Origin: Leucobacter celer subsp. astrifaciens
GTDB lineage: Bacteria > Actinomycetota > Actinomycetes > Actinomycetales > Microbacteriaceae
Direction: 5' to 3'
DNA: 64,000 nucleotides
Assembly (NCBI RefSeq): GCF_001273835.1
Contig: NZ_JHEI01000143.1
Location: forward strand, 62,001-126,000
The notes beneath the pieces were generated by a model that was not told the origin of the DNA, did no database searches, and saw nothing but the letters and a program-made list of their open reading frames with translations. Every line of letters starts with the position of its first letter. Position 1 is the stretch's first letter. Below, in pieces: positions 52,173 to 61,473 of the stretch. Both the position numbers and the translations under genes were made by a program.

Positions 52173-53954
52173 CTACTCCACGAGCTTGCCGGCGACGGAG
52201 GTGTCGATGACGTCGTATGCGAGGTCGCGGAACGAGTCCGGCGCCTCGGCCACGCGCTCGAAGGTCACTCCGCCATCGGGCGTCCACACGAAGCTGCCGC
52301 GCAGCTCGTCGCTCTGCTCGGGGAAGTCGGAGCGGTTGTGGCAACCGCGGGTCTCCCGGCGCTCGACCGCGCACTCCAGCGTGGCCCGCGCGGCCAGCAA
52401 CGAGCCGTAGAGGTCGAAGGCGTGGGCGAGATCGTCGAAGCCGGCGATGTCGGGGTGCACCCCGAGGTTGCCCGCGCGATCCTCGATCGCACCGAGCTTC
52501 TCGAGACCCTCGCGCAGGCCGGCCTCGCTGCGCACCACACCCGCGTGCTCGGTCATGAGATTGCGCACCTGGCGCTGCAGCAGGCGCGGCGTCTCCGTGC
52601 CCTTGCCCGAGAGCAGATTCTGCATCTCGGCGCGGGCCTCGCCCACCGCGTCGGCCGAGCGGGTCACCTGCGAGAGCCCCGACACGTACTCGGCGGCATC
52701 GGTGCCCGTGATGCGGCCGTACACGAGCAGTTCGATGAGGGAGTTGCCGCCGAGGCGGTTGGCCCCGTGGAGGCCGCTCGACGCCTCTCCGATGGCGTAG
52801 AAGCCGTCGACGCCGGTGCTGTGGCTCTCGGCGTTCACCCACACGCCGCCCATCGAGTAGTGCGCGGTGGGAGCGATCTCGATGGGCTCCTCGGTGATAT
52901 CGAGCATCTGCAGGTCGATGAGCGTGCGGTACACGCGTGGGAGCTTCTCGAAGATGGTCTCGCGCGGCAGGTGCGACACGTCGAGATAGACGCCGCCGTT
53001 CGTGGTGCCGCGCCCCTCGATGATCTCTGTGTAGCTCGCGAGCGCGATGCGGTCGCGGGTCGAGAGCTCCATGCGCTCGGGATCGTAGCGCTCCATGTAG
53101 CGCTCGCCGAGGGCGTTGCGCAGGATCCCGCCCTCGCCGCGCGCGGCCTCCGACACGAGCGTGCCGGCGGCGTCGGCGGGCTCCAGGATGCCCGAGGGGT
53201 GGAACTGCACGAGCTCGGCGTCGCGGATCTTGCCGCCCGCGAGCGCGGCGAGGCGGAAGGAGTCGCCGGTGTTCTCGTCTCGGCGGGAGGAGGTGTTGCG
53301 CCAGATGCGGTTGTGGCCGCCGGCTGCGAGGATCACGGCGTCGGCGTGGATGAGCACGGGCGTGCCGTCGACGATGTCGAAGCCGTAGGCGCCGAAGATC
53401 TTGCCGTCGGACGCCAGCAGGCGGGTGATGTAGATGGTGTCGACGATGGGGACGTTCAGCTCTCGAGCGCGGCGCAGCAGGGTGCGCTGGATCTCGAGAC
53501 CCGTGTAGTCGCCCGCGTAGCAGGTGCGGCGGTACTTGTGCGCGCCGAAGAAGCGCTGGCTGATCCGTCCGTCCGCCTCGCGCGCGAAGGGCATGCCCCA
53601 GCGCTCGAGATCCTCGATGCCGCGGGCGGCGTTCTTGGTGACGACCTCGATGATCGCGGGATCGCCGAGGAAGTACGACTCGCGCAGCGTGTCTGCGGCG
53701 TGCTGCTGCCAGCTGTCCTCCGGATCGATCGTGCCGAGCGCGGCGTTGATGCCGCCGGCGGCGAGCGTGGTGTGCGCGTCGTGCTTGCGACGCTTGCCGA
53801 CCGTGAGCACCTGCACCCCGCGCTCGGCGAGCTCGATCGAGGCGCGGAGGCCGGCGCCCCCGGTACCGATGACCAGCACGGAGGTGGAGAGGAGGCGCTC
53901 GCGGGTGGCGGTGTCGTGGCTCGCCGTGACGGAGCCTGCTGCATTCGTGTTCAT
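52173..53954 (-). CDS. Fumarate reductase/succinate dehydrogenase-type flavoprotein, stand-alone
   Basis: 593 residues. FAD start SVLVIGTGGAGLRASIELAE, the HTTLAAGGINAALG loop (His-flavin link position), HKYRRTCYAGDYTG, AELVQFHPSGILEPADA and HYSMGGVWVNAESHS: all marks of the SdhA/FrdA/NadB group. No iron-sulfur or membrane subunits adjoin, and nadB is already present at 46.9 kb, so this is a soluble fumarate reductase- or aspartate oxidase-like enzyme with an unknown acceptor. Divergent from a LysR gene that may control it. Start ATG 53954. Confidence 0.85.
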   Translation of the reverse strand: MNTNAAGSVTASHDTATRERLLSTSVLVIGTGGAGLRASIELAERGVQVLTVGKRRKHDAHTTLAAGGINAALGTIDPEDSWQQHAADTLRESYFLGDPAIIEVVTKNAARGIEDLERWGMPFAREADGRISQRFFGAHKYRRTCYAGDYTGLEIQRTLLRRARELNVPIVDTIYITRLLASDGKIFGAYGFDIVDGTPVLIHADAVILAAGGHNRIWRNTSSRRDENTGDSFRLAALAGGKIRDAELVQFHPSGILEPADAAGTLVSEAARGEGGILRNALGERYMERYDPERMELSTRDRIALASYTEIIEGRGTTNGGVYLDVSHLPRETIFEKLPRVYRTLIDLQMLDITEEPIEIAPTAHYSMGGVWVNAESHSTGVDGFYAIGEASSGLHGANRLGGNSLIELLVYGRITGTDAAEYVSGLSQVTRSADAVGEARAEMQNLLSGKGTETPRLLQRQVRNLMTEHAGVVRSEAGLREGLEKLGAIEDRAGNLGVHPDIAGFDDLAHAFDLYGSLLAARATLECAVERRETRGCHNRSDFPEQSDELRGSFVWTPDGGVTFERVAEAPDSFRDLAYDVIDTSVAGKLVE

Positions 53955-54032
53955 GCGGACCACGTTAGGCACCCTCGTTTGATTACTCCAATGAATAGTC
54001 CGGATCATGACGATGCGATTATGCTATGAGAG

Positions 54033-55004
54033 ATGAATCTCGAACAGCTCCGGGGGTTCGCCGAGATCGCGCAGACCGGACACTTCACCCGCGCGGCCGA
54101 GCGCCTCCACCTCGCCCAGCCCTCGTTGAGCCGCCAGATCTCGAGTCTTGAGCACGAGCTCGGTGTCGAGCTCTTCCACCGCGCCCGTGGCAACGTCACC
54201 CTGACCGCGGCGGGGGAGCGCCTGCTGCCCATCGCGCGACGCATGCTCTCCGACGCCGAGGCCGCCCGCGGCGAGATGGCCGAGCTTGCGGGCTTGCGTC
54301 GCGGCCGGGTGCGGCTGGGCGCGACGCCGACGGTCTGCACGAGCCTGGTGGCCGAGGTGCTGGCCGAGTTCCGGGTGCGCTACCCGGGCATCGACGTCGA
54401 GATCCTCGAGCGCGGATCGCGCAGCCTCATCGCGGCGCTCATGGAAGGATCCCTCGACCTGGCGCTCATCGTGACGAGCGTCTCATCGGGGGCGGCGCGG
54501 GCCGTGCTCGAGCACGAGCCGATCCTGAGCGAGCGCCTCGTGGTGGTCTCGTCGGCAGCGGCTCCGGATCCGTTCGGCCGCGAGGGATCGGGATCCCCGG
54601 CCGGGTCCGCCCCGAGGCCGATCGAGCTGCGCGAGCTGGCGGAGGTGCCGCAGGTGCTCTTCGCCGAGAACTACGATCTGCGGGTTGCCGTGGACACCGC
54701 CTTCGCGGCGGAGGGGCTCGTGCCCACGGTCGCCGTGGGGGGAGTCGAGATGGACTCCGCACTGAGCTTCGCGGAGCGAGGGATCGGCGTCGCGGTGGTT
54801 CCTGCCATGGTGGCCGTCGACCGCCCCCAGCTGCGCGCCGCACCGCTCGCCGGCGATGCGATGATCCGCACGATCAGCGCGGCCCGCCGCTCGGACATGG
54901 CACCGACGCACGCGAGCGCGGCGCTGCAGGCGCTCGTGCGGGAGACCGCCGATCGCCTGACCGAGCCGGGCAGCGCGATGGCGAAGCTGGTCGAGCGGGC
55001 GTAG
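54033..55004 (+). CDS. LysR-family transcriptional regulator
   Basis: 323 residues. Helix-turn-helix MNLEQLRGFAEIAQTGHFTR, AAERLHLAQPSLSRQISSLE (1-60). Effector domain from about 90 (RVRLGATPTVCTSLVAEVLA) to the end, of the CbbR/CynR-like type. It starts 78 bp from the divergent flavoprotein gene. The intergenic ATTACTCCAATGAATAG contains a T-N11-A style site. Confidence 0.92.
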   Translation: MNLEQLRGFAEIAQTGHFTRAAERLHLAQPSLSRQISSLEHELGVELFHRARGNVTLTAAGERLLPIARRMLSDAEAARGEMAELAGLRRGRVRLGATPTVCTSLVAEVLAEFRVRYPGIDVEILERGSRSLIAALMEGSLDLALIVTSVSSGAARAVLEHEPILSERLVVVSSAAAPDPFGREGSGSPAGSAPRPIELRELAEVPQVLFAENYDLRVAVDTAFAAEGLVPTVAVGGVEMDSALSFAERGIGVAVVPAMVAVDRPQLRAAPLAGDAMIRTISAARRSDMAPTHASAALQALVRETADRLTEPGSAMAKLVERA

Positions 55005-55031
55005 GCCGTGGTATGAGACCGCGGGCGGCTA

Positions 55032-55193
55032 CCCGTCATTCTGCGCACTGCGACTCGCAAGCTCGCGCAGCACAGGCTCCGTCGCAGAATCTGGAGTTGG
55101 ATCCTGCGACTCCTGGCGCCGTGGGCGCCACCGCGAAATGCGCGAAACGCTGGCGCGTTTCGCTCCAGCATTTCACGCGCGCAGGATGACGGG
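55032..55193. repeat. REP-like compound repeat
   Basis: Outer ends CCCGTCATTCTGCGC (55032-55046) and GCGCGCAGGATGACGGG (about 55177-55193) match those at 26691-26754. In between are several nested arms (TCGCAGAATC/GGATCCTGCGA, CTGGCGCC/GGCGCC, GCGAAACGC/GCGTTTCGC). Fills most of the gap between the LysR and AlkD-like genes. Confidence 0.65.
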
Positions 55194-55208
55194 TGCGCGG
55201 GTGCGGAT

Positions 55209-55889
55209 TCACCCCTGCCGGGACACGAGCTCCGCGATCGCGATCGGCGCGTAGGGCGTCGTGCAGCCGGGCGAAGTCGGATAGTCCTCGAGCACGCGCA
55301 GGCGCTCGCCGATCTCGAGCGCCCTGGCGCGATGCTCCTCGTGGCAGACGCCGATCTGCGTGAGGCTCCAGTTCATCGCCCACTGCAGGCGATCCGGAGC
55401 GTCTCGCATCTCGGCATCGATCGTGTCGAGCAGGCCGGGCAGATCGAGACCCTCGGGCGACTTCGCGACGCGCTCCGTCGTGAGCGCCCACCCCGCGCTC
55501 GCGACCACCGGGTCCGGATCGGCGAACCACACGAGTCGCAGCGCCTCGGCGTGCGGGCTCTTCTTGACCACGTAGTTCACGAGCCAGTCGTGCACCTTCG
55601 GGATGTATGCCTCGCGCAGCATGGCATCGAGCTGCGCCTCCTCGAATGCGCGGGGCTTGCAGATGAGCAGTGCCACGAGCCGAGCCGGGGTGTAACCGGT
55701 CGCCCACAGCTCGAGCGCCAGATCCTGGTTCGACTTCAGCGCCTTGGCGATGGCGCGCAGCTTCGTCAGGTTGACGCCGTGGTCGTCGCCGTACTTCTCG
55801 TTGACGGCACGCGCCTTCGGATCCTCGAGCGCCTCGAGCGCCGCGACCACGTCGGCCGCGCTGCTGGCGGGGGAGATGTCGATGGTCAT
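55209..55889 (-). CDS. DNA alkylation repair (AlkD-like HEAT-repeat) protein
   Basis: 226 residues, all helical. YGDDHGVNLTKLRAIAKALK, LALELWATGYTPARLVALLI, KVHDWLVNYVVKKSPH and LQWAMNWSLTQIGVCHEEHR follow the AlkD/HEAT glycosylase pattern. Probably removes alkylated bases, but the family also has non-enzymatic members. Next upstream are sufS-sufU on the same strand, with a 31-bp gap. Confidence 0.85.
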   Translation of the reverse strand: MTIDISPASSAADVVAALEALEDPKARAVNEKYGDDHGVNLTKLRAIAKALKSNQDLALELWATGYTPARLVALLICKPRAFEEAQLDAMLREAYIPKVHDWLVNYVVKKSPHAEALRLVWFADPDPVVASAGWALTTERVAKSPEGLDLPGLLDTIDAEMRDAPDRLQWAMNWSLTQIGVCHEEHRARALEIGERLRVLEDYPTSPGCTTPYAPIAIAELVSRQG

Positions 55890-55919
55890 GGCGGCCTCCT
55901 TGCCGAGTCAGCGGGGCGG

Positions 55920-56390
55920 TCAGGCGCGCTGCGCGTTCACCTGGGTCAGATCCGCCTCGAGCGCCACCCATCCCAGCATGGCGCACTTCACGCGCATCAC
56001 GAACTTCGAGACGCCCTGCAGCGCCACGGCGTCGCCCAGCAGCTCCTCGTCGGGCTCGCCCTCGCCGCGCGCCTGGATCATCTCGCGGAAGGCGGCGATC
56101 CGGGTGCGGGCCTCGTCGACGGTCAGCTGCTCGTCTCGCACGAGCTGCGAGAGGATCGATGCCGAGGCCATCGAGATCGAGCAGCCCTGGCCTTCCCAGG
56201 CCAGCCGTTCGATGCGGCCGGTCGCGGGATCGACGGCGATCGACAGGTCGATCTCGTCGCCGCAGCTCGGGTTGAACTCGTGATGCGACGCCGTCAGCGC
56301 GCCGTCGGGCGCCTCGAACGCACCCTTGCCCACCGGGCGCTTCGAGTGGTCGAGGATCAGCTCCTGGTACAGTCCGTCGAGCGCGCTCAC
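55920..56390 (-). CDS. sufU: SufU-type Fe-S cluster assembly protein
   Basis: 156 residues. NPSCGDEIDL (first Cys plus the SufU-type Asp), EGQGCSISMASASILSQL (second Cys), KCAMLGWVAL (third Cys). The three Cys bind zinc, which accepts sulfur from SufS. Start GTG 56390 overlaps the sufS stop (GTGA). Only sufS and sufU are here; the SufBCD scaffold is not in the window. Confidence 0.94.
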   Translation of the reverse strand: MSALDGLYQELILDHSKRPVGKGAFEAPDGALTASHHEFNPSCGDEIDLSIAVDPATGRIERLAWEGQGCSISMASASILSQLVRDEQLTVDEARTRIAAFREMIQARGEGEPDEELLGDAVALQGVSKFVMRVKCAMLGWVALEADLTQVNAQRA

Positions 56391-57739
56391 GCCGCCACCT
56401 CCACACCGAAGTACCGCTGGGCGCCGCGGATCGCGTCGAGGAAGCGGTCGACCTCGTCCTCGGTGGTTGTCAGGTGCACGCTCGCTCGCGTGCTCGAGGT
56501 GATGCCGAGAGCGCGGTGCAGCGGCTGTGCGCAGTGGTGCCCCACCCGCACGAGCACCCCCTGCTCGTCGAGGAACTGGCCCACGTCGTGCGCGTGCAGG
56601 CCCTCGACCGAGACGGCCGCGAGGGCCACCCGCAGCGAAGGGTCGGCGGGGCCGAGCAGGCGCACGCCGGGGGTCGCCTCGATTCCGGCGACCAGGCGCT
56701 CCACCAGCTCGTGCTCGCGGGCGGCGGCCCGTTCCATACCGACGGCCTCGAGGAAGGCGACCGCGGCTCCGAGCCCGACGGCCTGCGAGACCGGCTGCGT
56801 GCCGGGTTCGAAGCGCATCGGGGGCGGCATGTAGTCGGCGGACTCCATGGTCACCTTCTTGATCGCCGACCCGCCGGTGCGCGACGGCGGCAGTGCCGCG
56901 AGCAGCTCGGGGCGGCCGTAGAGCACGCCGATGCCGTTGGGGCCGAGCATCTTGTGGCCCGAGAAGGCGGCGAAGTCGACGCCGAGGGCCGTGAAGTCGA
57001 CGGGGATGTGCGGCACGGACTGGCAGGCGTCGAGCACCGTGATCGCACCCACGCTTCTCACCAGCTCGGTCAGTTCGGCGACGGGCGCCACATAGCCGGT
57101 GGCGTTGGAGACATGCGCGAAGGCGAATATGCGCGTGCGGTCGTTGATGGCCGCGCGCGCATCGTCGAGCGTCCAGGTGCCGTCCTCGCGCACGGGGATG
57201 TATCGGAAGGAGGCGCCGGTCTTCGCGGCGAGCCGCTGCCAGGGGATGAGATTGGCGTGGTGCTCCGCCTCGGTGACGAGGATCTCGTCGCCCGGGCCGA
57301 GGGCGAAGCGCTCGCTGCCCGGGACGCCGAGCTGAGCGGCGTTGGCAGACGACGCGCCGAGCCCCGCGTTGGCCTCGCCGATCCCGAGGGCAATGATGTT
57401 CAGCGCGTCGGTGGCGTTCTCGGCCCACACGATCTGCTCGGGGGCGGCGGCTCCGACGAAGCGCGCCACTGCGGCGCGGGCGCCCTCGAAGGCCTCGGTC
57501 GCGGCCCCGACGGCGCCGCTCGTGCCGCGGTGCACCGCGGCGTTCGCGGTCTCGAGGAATCGGCGCTCGGCGTCGAGCACGGCCGTCGGGCGCTGCGAGG
57601 TGGCCGCAGCGTCGAGATAGGCCGGAGCGAGTGCATCGCCCCGCGCTGCGAGCGCGTCGTGGGCGGCGAAGTAGGGGAAGGCCGCGCGCAGGTCGGCGAC
57701 CTCCGCGGGGCTGAGCGCGAGAGCAGGCATGGTCTCCAT
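56387..57739 (-). CDS. sufS: Cysteine desulfurase, SufS-type
   Basis: 450 residues. AYLDAAATSQRPTAVLD, VHRGTSGAVGAATEAFEGAR, EAEHHANLIPWQRLA, LDACQSVPHIPVDF, FSGHKMLGPNGIGVLYGR (PLP Lys), and Cys in RVGHHCAQPLHRALG: all class-II (SufS) marks. Transfers sulfur to SufU. Start ATG 57739 with GGTGGAAGA upstream; ATG 57730 is possible. Confidence 0.94.
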   Translation of the reverse strand: METMPALALSPAEVADLRAAFPYFAAHDALAARGDALAPAYLDAAATSQRPTAVLDAERRFLETANAAVHRGTSGAVGAATEAFEGARAAVARFVGAAAPEQIVWAENATDALNIIALGIGEANAGLGASSANAAQLGVPGSERFALGPGDEILVTEAEHHANLIPWQRLAAKTGASFRYIPVREDGTWTLDDARAAINDRTRIFAFAHVSNATGYVAPVAELTELVRSVGAITVLDACQSVPHIPVDFTALGVDFAAFSGHKMLGPNGIGVLYGRPELLAALPPSRTGGSAIKKVTMESADYMPPPMRFEPGTQPVSQAVGLGAAVAFLEAVGMERAAAREHELVERLVAGIEATPGVRLLGPADPSLRVALAAVSVEGLHAHDVGQFLDEQGVLVRVGHHCAQPLHRALGITSSTRASVHLTTTEDEVDRFLDAIRGAQRYFGVEVAA

Positions 57740-57914
57740 TCTTCCACCCCGGACTGGACGTGCGACGCGGCGTTGCTGCGAACGGGCGTTCGGATCGCCG
57801 CGGGGTCGGGCTTCCACCCGTGCAACATCCGCCCGTGCGTGGCTATTCCTCCCGTTCTCCCGCCCGGGCCGCGGTCCAGCCCGGGCCGCGAGCCTGCCTC
57901 GGGCCGCGGAACTT

Positions 57915-57975
57915 CTTCGCGCGTCAGTAGTTGTCACCAAACGTGAAGAATGACCGCAACTACTGACGCGCGAAG
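57915..57975. repeat. Palindromic repeat family, copy 2
   Basis: CTTCGCGCGTCAGTAGTTG (57915-57933) and CAACTACTGACGCGCGAAG (57957-57975) are perfect 19-base inverted arms around a 23-base spacer beginning TCACCAAAC, as in copy 1 at 43821-43873. It lies in the 330-bp gap between sufS and the MFS gene; I see nothing else there. Confidence 0.85.
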
Positions 57976-58070
57976 ATTGGGGCGTGGGCGCTGGGGATGG
58001 AGCTGGACCGCGGGCGCGCGCCGGGGATGGGCTGGGACCGCGGGCCGGCAGGCGGCGGAAGGCCGGCCGC

Positions 58071-59321
58071 TCAGCGGGCGGTTGACGGCGTGAGCAGCCA
58101 GTTGACCAGACCCGCGAGCACCGCGACCAATCCGGCGCAGAGCGGCAGCATCATGGCGGGCTCGACGCCGAGGTTCTCGGCCACGCTGCCCGCGGCCGCG
58201 GCCGCGAGAGACTGTCCGAGCATGATCGCCGAGCCGAGCATCGTCATGACGGTGGCCGAGCGTCCCTCGGGGCTGCGCGCCGAACCGAAGCCGTAGAGCG
58301 TCACCAGCAGCGGCCCGATCCCGATGCCGGTGACCGCGAGGCCCAGCGCCACCAGACTCATCCCGTCCTCCGGCCCCGCGCTGCCGGCGGACGCGAGGAT
58401 CGCCTCGCCGACCACGATGAACGCCGCGAAGACGAGCCACCGGTAGCGCAGGGTGAAGCGCGGCGAGAAAAGCGCGACGCTGATGGCGAGGAGCGCCGAT
58501 CCCACACCCATCACCCCGTAGAAGAGTCCGGCGGACTCCGCGGCTCCGCGCGCCTGCATGAACGCGGTCAGCGAGGTGAGCGTGGTGCCGAAGACCATGC
58601 CGACGGCGAAGATGCCGAGCACCACGACGAGCAGCGAGGGCCGGGCGAGCTCGGCCGCCGGCGCGAGGGTGGCCGCGCGTTCCTCGGGGGAGGTCGCGGT
58701 GGCGCTCGTGTGATGCAGGGCGAAGGCGGTGACGAAGATCAGGGTGAGGGAGGCGGCTCCGGCGATGGGCGCCCAGGCTCCCAGCGTGGTCGCGAGCAGG
58801 CCCACGATGACCGGTCCGAAGACGAAGACGACCTCGTCGGCCGCCGACTCGTAGGCGAGCACGGTCGAGATGGTGCGGGGACGGCGCTCGGCCGGCAGCT
58901 CGGTCTTGATGATCGTGACCAGTCGCGATCGCGACATCGGCGAGGTCTGCGGTATCGAGGCGCCCACGAGGAACGCCGCGGCGAAAACCGCGAGCGAGGG
59001 GAGCGGGCTGTAGGCCACCCACGCCAGCAGGCCCATCGCCGCGCTGTTGACGCACGCGGTGGCGAGCAGCGTGGGGCGCTGCCCGTAGCGATCGGCCGCC
59101 GCGCCGATGAGCGGGCCGAAGATCGCCGACGCGATGCCGACCATGGCCGATCCGAGGCCGGCGATCTCCACCGATCCGCGCACCGAGACGAGCAGCGTGA
59201 GCACGCCGACGACGCCCATGGCGAATGGCAGGCGCGCGACGAGCGCGAGTGGGAAGTAGAGGACCCCGGTGCGCGAGACGAGCGTGTCGCGACGGGCCGG
59301 GCTGCTGCTCGATGAGTGCAT
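58071..59321 (-). CDS. MFS transporter
   Basis: 416 residues, about 12 membrane helices. First inter-helix loop GPLIGAAADRYGQRPTLLAT carries the MFS signature. The halves are linked by HHTSATATSPEERAATLAPA. Helix 1 starts LYFPLALVARLPFAMGVV. Probably an exporter of sugars or drugs; substrate not evident. Start ATG 59321. Confidence 0.85.
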   Translation of the reverse strand: MHSSSSSPARRDTLVSRTGVLYFPLALVARLPFAMGVVGVLTLLVSVRGSVEIAGLGSAMVGIASAIFGPLIGAAADRYGQRPTLLATACVNSAAMGLLAWVAYSPLPSLAVFAAAFLVGASIPQTSPMSRSRLVTIIKTELPAERRPRTISTVLAYESAADEVVFVFGPVIVGLLATTLGAWAPIAGAASLTLIFVTAFALHHTSATATSPEERAATLAPAAELARPSLLVVVLGIFAVGMVFGTTLTSLTAFMQARGAAESAGLFYGVMGVGSALLAISVALFSPRFTLRYRWLVFAAFIVVGEAILASAGSAGPEDGMSLVALGLAVTGIGIGPLLVTLYGFGSARSPEGRSATVMTMLGSAIMLGQSLAAAAAGSVAENLGVEPAMMLPLCAGLVAVLAGLVNWLLTPSTAR

Positions 59322-59368
59322 AGCCGACCAAGCCTAGCAGGGCGCGGGATCGCGCCCTGCGGCGCCCC

Positions 59369-60499
59369 TTATGAACGGTCGGGCAGCTCCAGCCCCTGCT
59401 CGGCGAGGAACATCCTGAACGCCTCGCCGTCGGCGGGTGCGCCGACGTAGGGCACGCCGTCCACCACGACGAACGGGGTACCGGTGACCATGAGCTCGGG
59501 ATCGGCCGCGTAGGGCACCGGGTTCGCGAAGGTCCAGTCGTTCAGCGCCAGCGCGAACGGCACGAAGCGCTGCTCTTCGATGCAGGATCGCGCCGCGTCG
59601 TCGAGCCCGCCCGTCTCCCGCTCCAGCTCGGCGAGGATGGCTGCGTCGTCCTTGCCCGGCTCGCTCTCCGACGGCTGGAACGAGGGATCGAGCAGAGCCG
59701 TGTGCGCGTCCCAGGCGCCGTCCGGCTGCTCGTCGGCCATGCACGCCATCGCTCCGGCGACGCGGGAGGAGTACGCGTCGGGCGAGATGCGGTCGAGGAA
59801 CGTGAGCGGGTGCAATTCGACGGCGGCCGAACCGCTCGTGACCGCGGCCTCCAGCGTGTCCGCGCTGGCTCGTTCGAACTCGGCGCAGTAGGGGCAGCGG
59901 TAGTCGAGGTAGACCCTGATGAGCGCCGGTTCCCCGAGTCCCGCGGCGTCGCGCGGCTCGGGCAGCGCGTTGTCGTGCGGGGCCTCCGAGCGCGCCAGCT
60001 CGATCCCGCCCGATCCGTCGCTCACGAAGACGAGACCGCCGGTCGCCATGTTGGCGGGCCACTGCACCGTCTCGCTCTCGCCCGGTGCGGGCATCTCGCT
60101 CTCGCCGGATTCGGCGCCGCCCTCAGTGCTCTCCGCTCCCTGCGAGCTCGGGGCGTTCGGGGCGATGAGTGCGCCGAGTGCCATCCCGCCGATCGCGACG
60201 GCCGTGATGATCGCGAGCGCGCCGCTCGCGAGGCCGATGATGCTCGGCACCTGCTGCTGCCGCAGCACCAGGGCGATGACGCCGAGGATCACCGCGACGA
60301 GTCCGATCAGCGCCCCCGCGATCGCGAATGCGCCGAAGTAGAACGCGCTCACAGCGGTGGTCAGCACCGCGACGAGCCCGAGCGTCATCGCAGCGATCGC
60401 GAGGCCGCGGCCACCCCTCGGAGCGGGCTGCGCGTACGGGTGGGGCGGCGGGGCGGACGGGGATGTCGAAGCGGGCGGGGTCGACTGCGGATCGCTCAT
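59369..60499 (-). CDS. Membrane-anchored DsbA-like thioredoxin-fold protein
   Basis: 376 residues. Pro/Ser-rich start, then two to three membrane helices (GLAIAAMTLGLVAVLTTAV ... VAIGGMALGALIAP), an acidic linker, and an extracytoplasmic DsbA-like domain with CPYC (YLDYRCPYCAEFERA) and the cis-Pro loop VTGTPFVVVDG. It should catalyse or reduce disulfides in exported proteins. Start ATG 60499 with GGGAGG nine bases upstream; ATG 60508 is closer to it. Divergent from rsmI. Confidence 0.88.
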   Translation of the reverse strand: MSDPQSTPPASTSPSAPPPHPYAQPAPRGGRGLAIAAMTLGLVAVLTTAVSAFYFGAFAIAGALIGLVAVILGVIALVLRQQQVPSIIGLASGALAIITAVAIGGMALGALIAPNAPSSQGAESTEGGAESGESEMPAPGESETVQWPANMATGGLVFVSDGSGGIELARSEAPHDNALPEPRDAAGLGEPALIRVYLDYRCPYCAEFERASADTLEAAVTSGSAAVELHPLTFLDRISPDAYSSRVAGAMACMADEQPDGAWDAHTALLDPSFQPSESEPGKDDAAILAELERETGGLDDAARSCIEEQRFVPFALALNDWTFANPVPYAADPELMVTGTPFVVVDGVPYVGAPADGEAFRMFLAEQGLELPDRS

Positions 60500-60563
60500 G
60501 CGCTCCATCCTCCCAGATCGTTCCCGGGCGTCGCATGATCGCTCCCGGGCGTAGCATGGAGGC

Positions 60564-61385
60564 ATGATCCTGCTCGCGGCGACCCCTATCGGCAACCTGG
60601 GGGACGCGTCGCTCAGACTGCGCGAGACCCTCGAATCGGCGACGGTGATCGCCGCGGAGGACACCCGCCACACCGTGCAGCTGCTGCGCCTGCTCGGCAT
60701 CGAGAACCGCCCGGAGCTCGTCGCGCTGCACGACCACAACGAGCACGAGCGCGCCGCATCCCTGGTGGAGCGGGCCGCGAACGAGGACGTGGTGCTCGTG
60801 AGCGACGCCGGCATGCCCACGGTCTCGGATCCCGGCTTCCGCGTGGTGCAGCTCGCGGCAGAGCGCGGGATCGAGGTGAGTGCGATCCCCGGGCCCAGTG
60901 CGGTGATCACCGCACTCGCCATCGCGGGTCTGCCCACCGACCGCTTCGCCTTCGAAGGATTCTTGCCGCGCAAGGCCGGCGAGCGATCCCGCGCCCTCGG
61001 GCAGCTCGCCGCGGAGCGACGCACGCTCGTCTTCTTCGAGGCGCCGACCCGGCTGGCTGCGACGCTGCGCGACCTCGCGGGCGCGTTCGGCGAGGACCGG
61101 CCCGCGGCCGTCTGCCGGGAGCTCACCAAGCTGCACGAGGAGGTGCGCAGAGGGTCGGTCGGCGAGCTCGCGGAGTGGGCGGCCGAGGGGGTGCGCGGAG
61201 AGATCGTGCTCGTGGTCGGCGGGGCGCCGCAGCTGGAGGCCTCTCCCGAGGCGGCGCTCGACGAGGTGCAGCAGCGTGTTGCCGAGGGGGAGCGACTCAA
61301 GGATGCCACACGGGCGGTTGCGGAGGCGACGGGACTCTCCGCTCGGGAACTCTACGCCGCCGCGCTCGCCGCACGCGCGTCGTGA
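60564..61385 (+). CDS. rsmI: 16S rRNA (cytidine(1402)-2'-O)-methyltransferase
   Basis: 273 residues of the tetrapyrrole-methylase fold: LLAATPIGNLGDASLRLRE, IAAEDTRHTVQLLRLLGI, VLVSDAGMPTVSDPGFRVV, IPGPSAVITALAIAGLPTDR, FFEAPTRLAATL. Methylates C1402 in the decoding centre of 16S rRNA. Start ATG 60564. Confidence 0.95.
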   Translation: MILLAATPIGNLGDASLRLRETLESATVIAAEDTRHTVQLLRLLGIENRPELVALHDHNEHERAASLVERAANEDVVLVSDAGMPTVSDPGFRVVQLAAERGIEVSAIPGPSAVITALAIAGLPTDRFAFEGFLPRKAGERSRALGQLAAERRTLVFFEAPTRLAATLRDLAGAFGEDRPAAVCRELTKLHEEVRRGSVGELAEWAAEGVRGEIVLVVGGAPQLEASPEAALDEVQQRVAEGERLKDATRAVAEATGLSARELYAAALAARAS

Positions 61386-61473
61386 CCACCGCCGCGATCC
61401 CGCGGCCGGCCTCGTCCACCGGGATGGCCGGGATGACCGGGACGGCCGCCCGTGAACACCCCGAGGAGGACGG

